Positions 15,715-16,671 of a stretch of 16,671 bases of DNA are shown in pieces (position 1 is the stretch's first letter; the number at the start of each line of letters is the position of its first letter). The notes under the pieces are model-generated. The model ran no database searches. It was given only the letters and a program-made list of their open reading frames with translations, and was not told the origin of the DNA. The translations under genes and the position numbers were made by a program. Source of the DNA: an uncultured Prevotella sp. Lineage in GTDB: Bacteria; Bacteroidota; Bacteroidia; Bacteroidales; Bacteroidaceae. Location: the NCBI GenBank assembly GCA_900770025.1, contig CAAGIW010000080.1, positions 1 through 16,671 of the forward strand, given 5' to 3'.

Positions 15715-15745
15715 TTGGATATGTGAAATTAAATGCCTACATTTG
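15715..15745 (+). promoter_or_regulatory. Promoter of trxA
   Basis: TTG at 15715-15717, a 20-base spacer and TACATTTG at 15738-15745 fit the Bacteroidetes consensus well. The leader to the ATG at 15836 is about 80 nt and includes the palindrome GGTGCACC at 15780-15787. Confidence 0.65.
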
Positions 15746-15835
15746 CACTGCGATGCACTTCGCTTGCCTGCATGGGAGCGGTGCACCTATATGGAAGCGA
15801 TATTCAATACAATTAAATATAACTAAACAAGAATC

Positions 15836-16150
15836 ATGGAAGTAAAGATTACAGCCGACAATTTTGAGGGCTTGAAAAACAGTGAATTGCCTTTGGTAGT
15901 GGATTTCTGGGCCACATGGTGCGGTCCGTGCCGCATGATTGCCCCCATCGTGGAAGAACTTGCCAAGGAATATGACGGCAAAATCAACGTGGGCAAGTGC
16001 GACGTTGAAGAGTGTGACGACCTGGCTGCCGAGTTTGGCATCCGCAACATCCCCACCCTGCTGTTCTTCAAGAACGGTCAGGTGGTTGACAAAATGGTGG
16101 GAGCCGTGTCGAAGGCCAAACTGCAAGAGAAGTTTGAAAGCATTCTTTAA
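15836..16150 (+). CDS. trxA: Thioredoxin
   Basis: This 104-aa cytoplasmic thioredoxin is of normal length and reduces protein disulfides via its CxxC pair. The active site WCGPC is at residues 28-32 (Cys29, Cys32), preceded by VVDFWAT. The cis-proline is in NIPT (Pro73), and the end has the usual glycine-containing strand (VGAVSK). Extra cysteines occur at 55 and 60 (KCDVEEC), the second of which is not universal in TrxA. There is no signal peptide. It has its own promoter and is followed after 18 bp by a small acidic gene, with one terminator behind both. Confidence 0.97.
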   Translation: MEVKITADNFEGLKNSELPLVVDFWATWCGPCRMIAPIVEELAKEYDGKINVGKCDVEECDDLAAEFGIRNIPTLLFFKNGQVVDKMVGAVSKAKLQEKFESIL

Positions 16151-16168
16151 GAGAAGATTCGTGTCAGC

Positions 16169-16492
16169 ATGGCAAGCATTGACGAAGAAATACGCATAGC
16201 CGAACAGGAGGATGCCAAGGAAATGGCGTATATCCGTGAGGCGCTGCCCGCCGACTTGAAGGAGAAATACTCCGACGGCGACCTGCTTTTTATGATGGAG
16301 GCCATCGTGGATTACTTCTACGAGAGCCACATTCTGGACGGCAACACCAACGACTACGTGGATATCGACATGGACAAGATATCCGAATATGTGTGTCAGA
16401 GGGCTTCGCAAGAGAAGCGTGGACCGTATGTGGCCGATGAAGTGTTCTTCGTGGTGCAGGCGGACATCGACTATCAAGAGAACTGCGACTGA
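16169..16492 (+). CDS. Small acidic protein of unknown function, linked to trxA
   Basis: The 107-aa product is strongly acidic (many Asp and Glu), with no signal peptide or membrane segment. It appears mostly helical in the first half, with DGDLLFMMEAIVDYFYESHIL at about 36-56 looking like an amphipathic helix. Cysteines are at 76 and 106. I do not recognise a domain. The gene starts 18 bp after trxA with no terminator between, and both end at the hairpin at 16524-16568, so they are likely one operon. The tight linkage suggests a thioredoxin client, partner or regulator, but this is inference only. Confidence 0.8.
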   Translation: MASIDEEIRIAEQEDAKEMAYIREALPADLKEKYSDGDLLFMMEAIVDYFYESHILDGNTNDYVDIDMDKISEYVCQRASQEKRGPYVADEVFFVVQADIDYQENCD

Positions 16493-16523
16493 CGTGAACC
16501 CCAAATCGGTGGCAAGAAAAAAG

Positions 16524-16568
16524 AACAAAAACTCCCCCGCTTCGTTCTGGAGCGGGGGAGTTTTTGTT
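16524..16568. terminator. Bidirectional intrinsic terminator after the trxA operon
   Basis: Perfect 18-bp arms (AACAAAAACTCCCCCGCT at 16524-16541; complement at 16551-16568) enclose a 9-base loop. The G/C-rich core is flanked by A-runs on the left and T-runs on the right, so it can act on transcripts from either side. Confidence 0.95.
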
Positions 16569-16569
16569 T

Positions 16570-16588
16570 AACCCAAATCGGCCATTAG
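16570..16588 (+). repeat. 19-bp dispersed motif, right copy
   Basis: AACCCAAATCGGCCATTAG is identical to the reverse complement of 247-265. It starts immediately after the terminator and 21 bases before the 58-bp module. A weaker partial match (CCAAATCGG) is at 16501-16509, just after the preceding stop codon. Confidence 0.75.
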
Positions 16589-16609
16589 ACTGTTATGCGC
16601 AAACATACT

Positions 16610-16667
16610 TTCTTTTTGTCATCTGCCTTTCCGTTTATCGGTAACAATGGAACCCCATTGCGCCCTC
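16610..16667 (+). repeat. 58-bp dispersed module, right copy
   Basis: It matches 141-198 at 52 of 58 bases without gaps and in the same orientation. It lies four bases from the window end, so neighbouring repeats may continue outside. The matching minus-strand frame is preceded by a TGA here, unlike at the left copy, which supports a non-coding nature. Confidence 0.85.
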
Positions 16668-16671
16668 AAAA

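Noticed and set aside
15737..16528. A 263-codon minus-strand frame opposite trxA and the acidic gene
   Set aside because: It overlaps a textbook thioredoxin, its promoter region and part of the terminator. The composition is His/Val/Phe-rich without a domain.

Overview
The window looks like chromosome from a Bacteroidales bacterium, most probably Prevotella or a close relative. Three things point there. Several genes are preceded by the Bacteroidetes -7 box TAnnTTTG instead of an E. coli-type -10. The cell-shape cluster is in the order (IMP cyclohydrolase)-mreB-mreC-mreD-PBP2-rodA. A SusD-like-era lipoprotein signal sequence and a DUF5723-type outer-membrane protein sit side by side. The genus is an inference from overall resemblance; no search was run.

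Layout. Positions 1-487 hold no convincing gene. They hold three repeat families: a 78-bp-period repeat, a 58-bp module that recurs at the right end of the window, and a four-copy 23-bp tandem array that stops just before a promoter. Next come a DUF4143-type AAA ATPase (488-1777), a ZIP-family metal transporter (1881-2612), and a probable envelope pair: a 606-aa lipoprotein of unknown function and a 470-aa DUF5723-like protein (2899-6186). A strong terminator follows. A sugar pair, mannonate dehydratase (uxuA) and a type I mannose-6-phosphate isomerase (manA), occupies 6330-8607.

From 15228 down to 8652 the minus strand carries one continuous cluster: a stand-alone IMP cyclohydrolase domain (the N-terminal half of PurH), then mreB, mreC, mreD, mrdA (PBP2) and rodA. 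The last five form the elongasome: MreB filaments, the MreC/MreD membrane scaffold, and the RodA/PBP2 glycosyltransferase-transpeptidase pair. The uxuA-manA and purH-rodA units converge on a hairpin at 8626-8661 that contains the rodA stop codon.

A 607-bp gap (15229-15835) separates the divergent purH and trxA genes. It contains a promoter for each side and a degenerate 22-bp repeat. Thioredoxin and a small acidic protein of unknown function follow, closed by an 18-bp perfect-arm bidirectional terminator. The right edge carries a second copy of the 58-bp module found at the left edge, so about 16.5 kb of essentially core genes lies between direct copies of a short dispersed repeat.

Most genes are ordinary housekeeping or envelope genes. 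The least explained items are the repeat families, particularly the 23-bp array next to the ATPase promoter, the uncharacterised lipoprotein/DUF5723 pair, the single-domain IMP cyclohydrolase, and the trxA-linked acidic protein.
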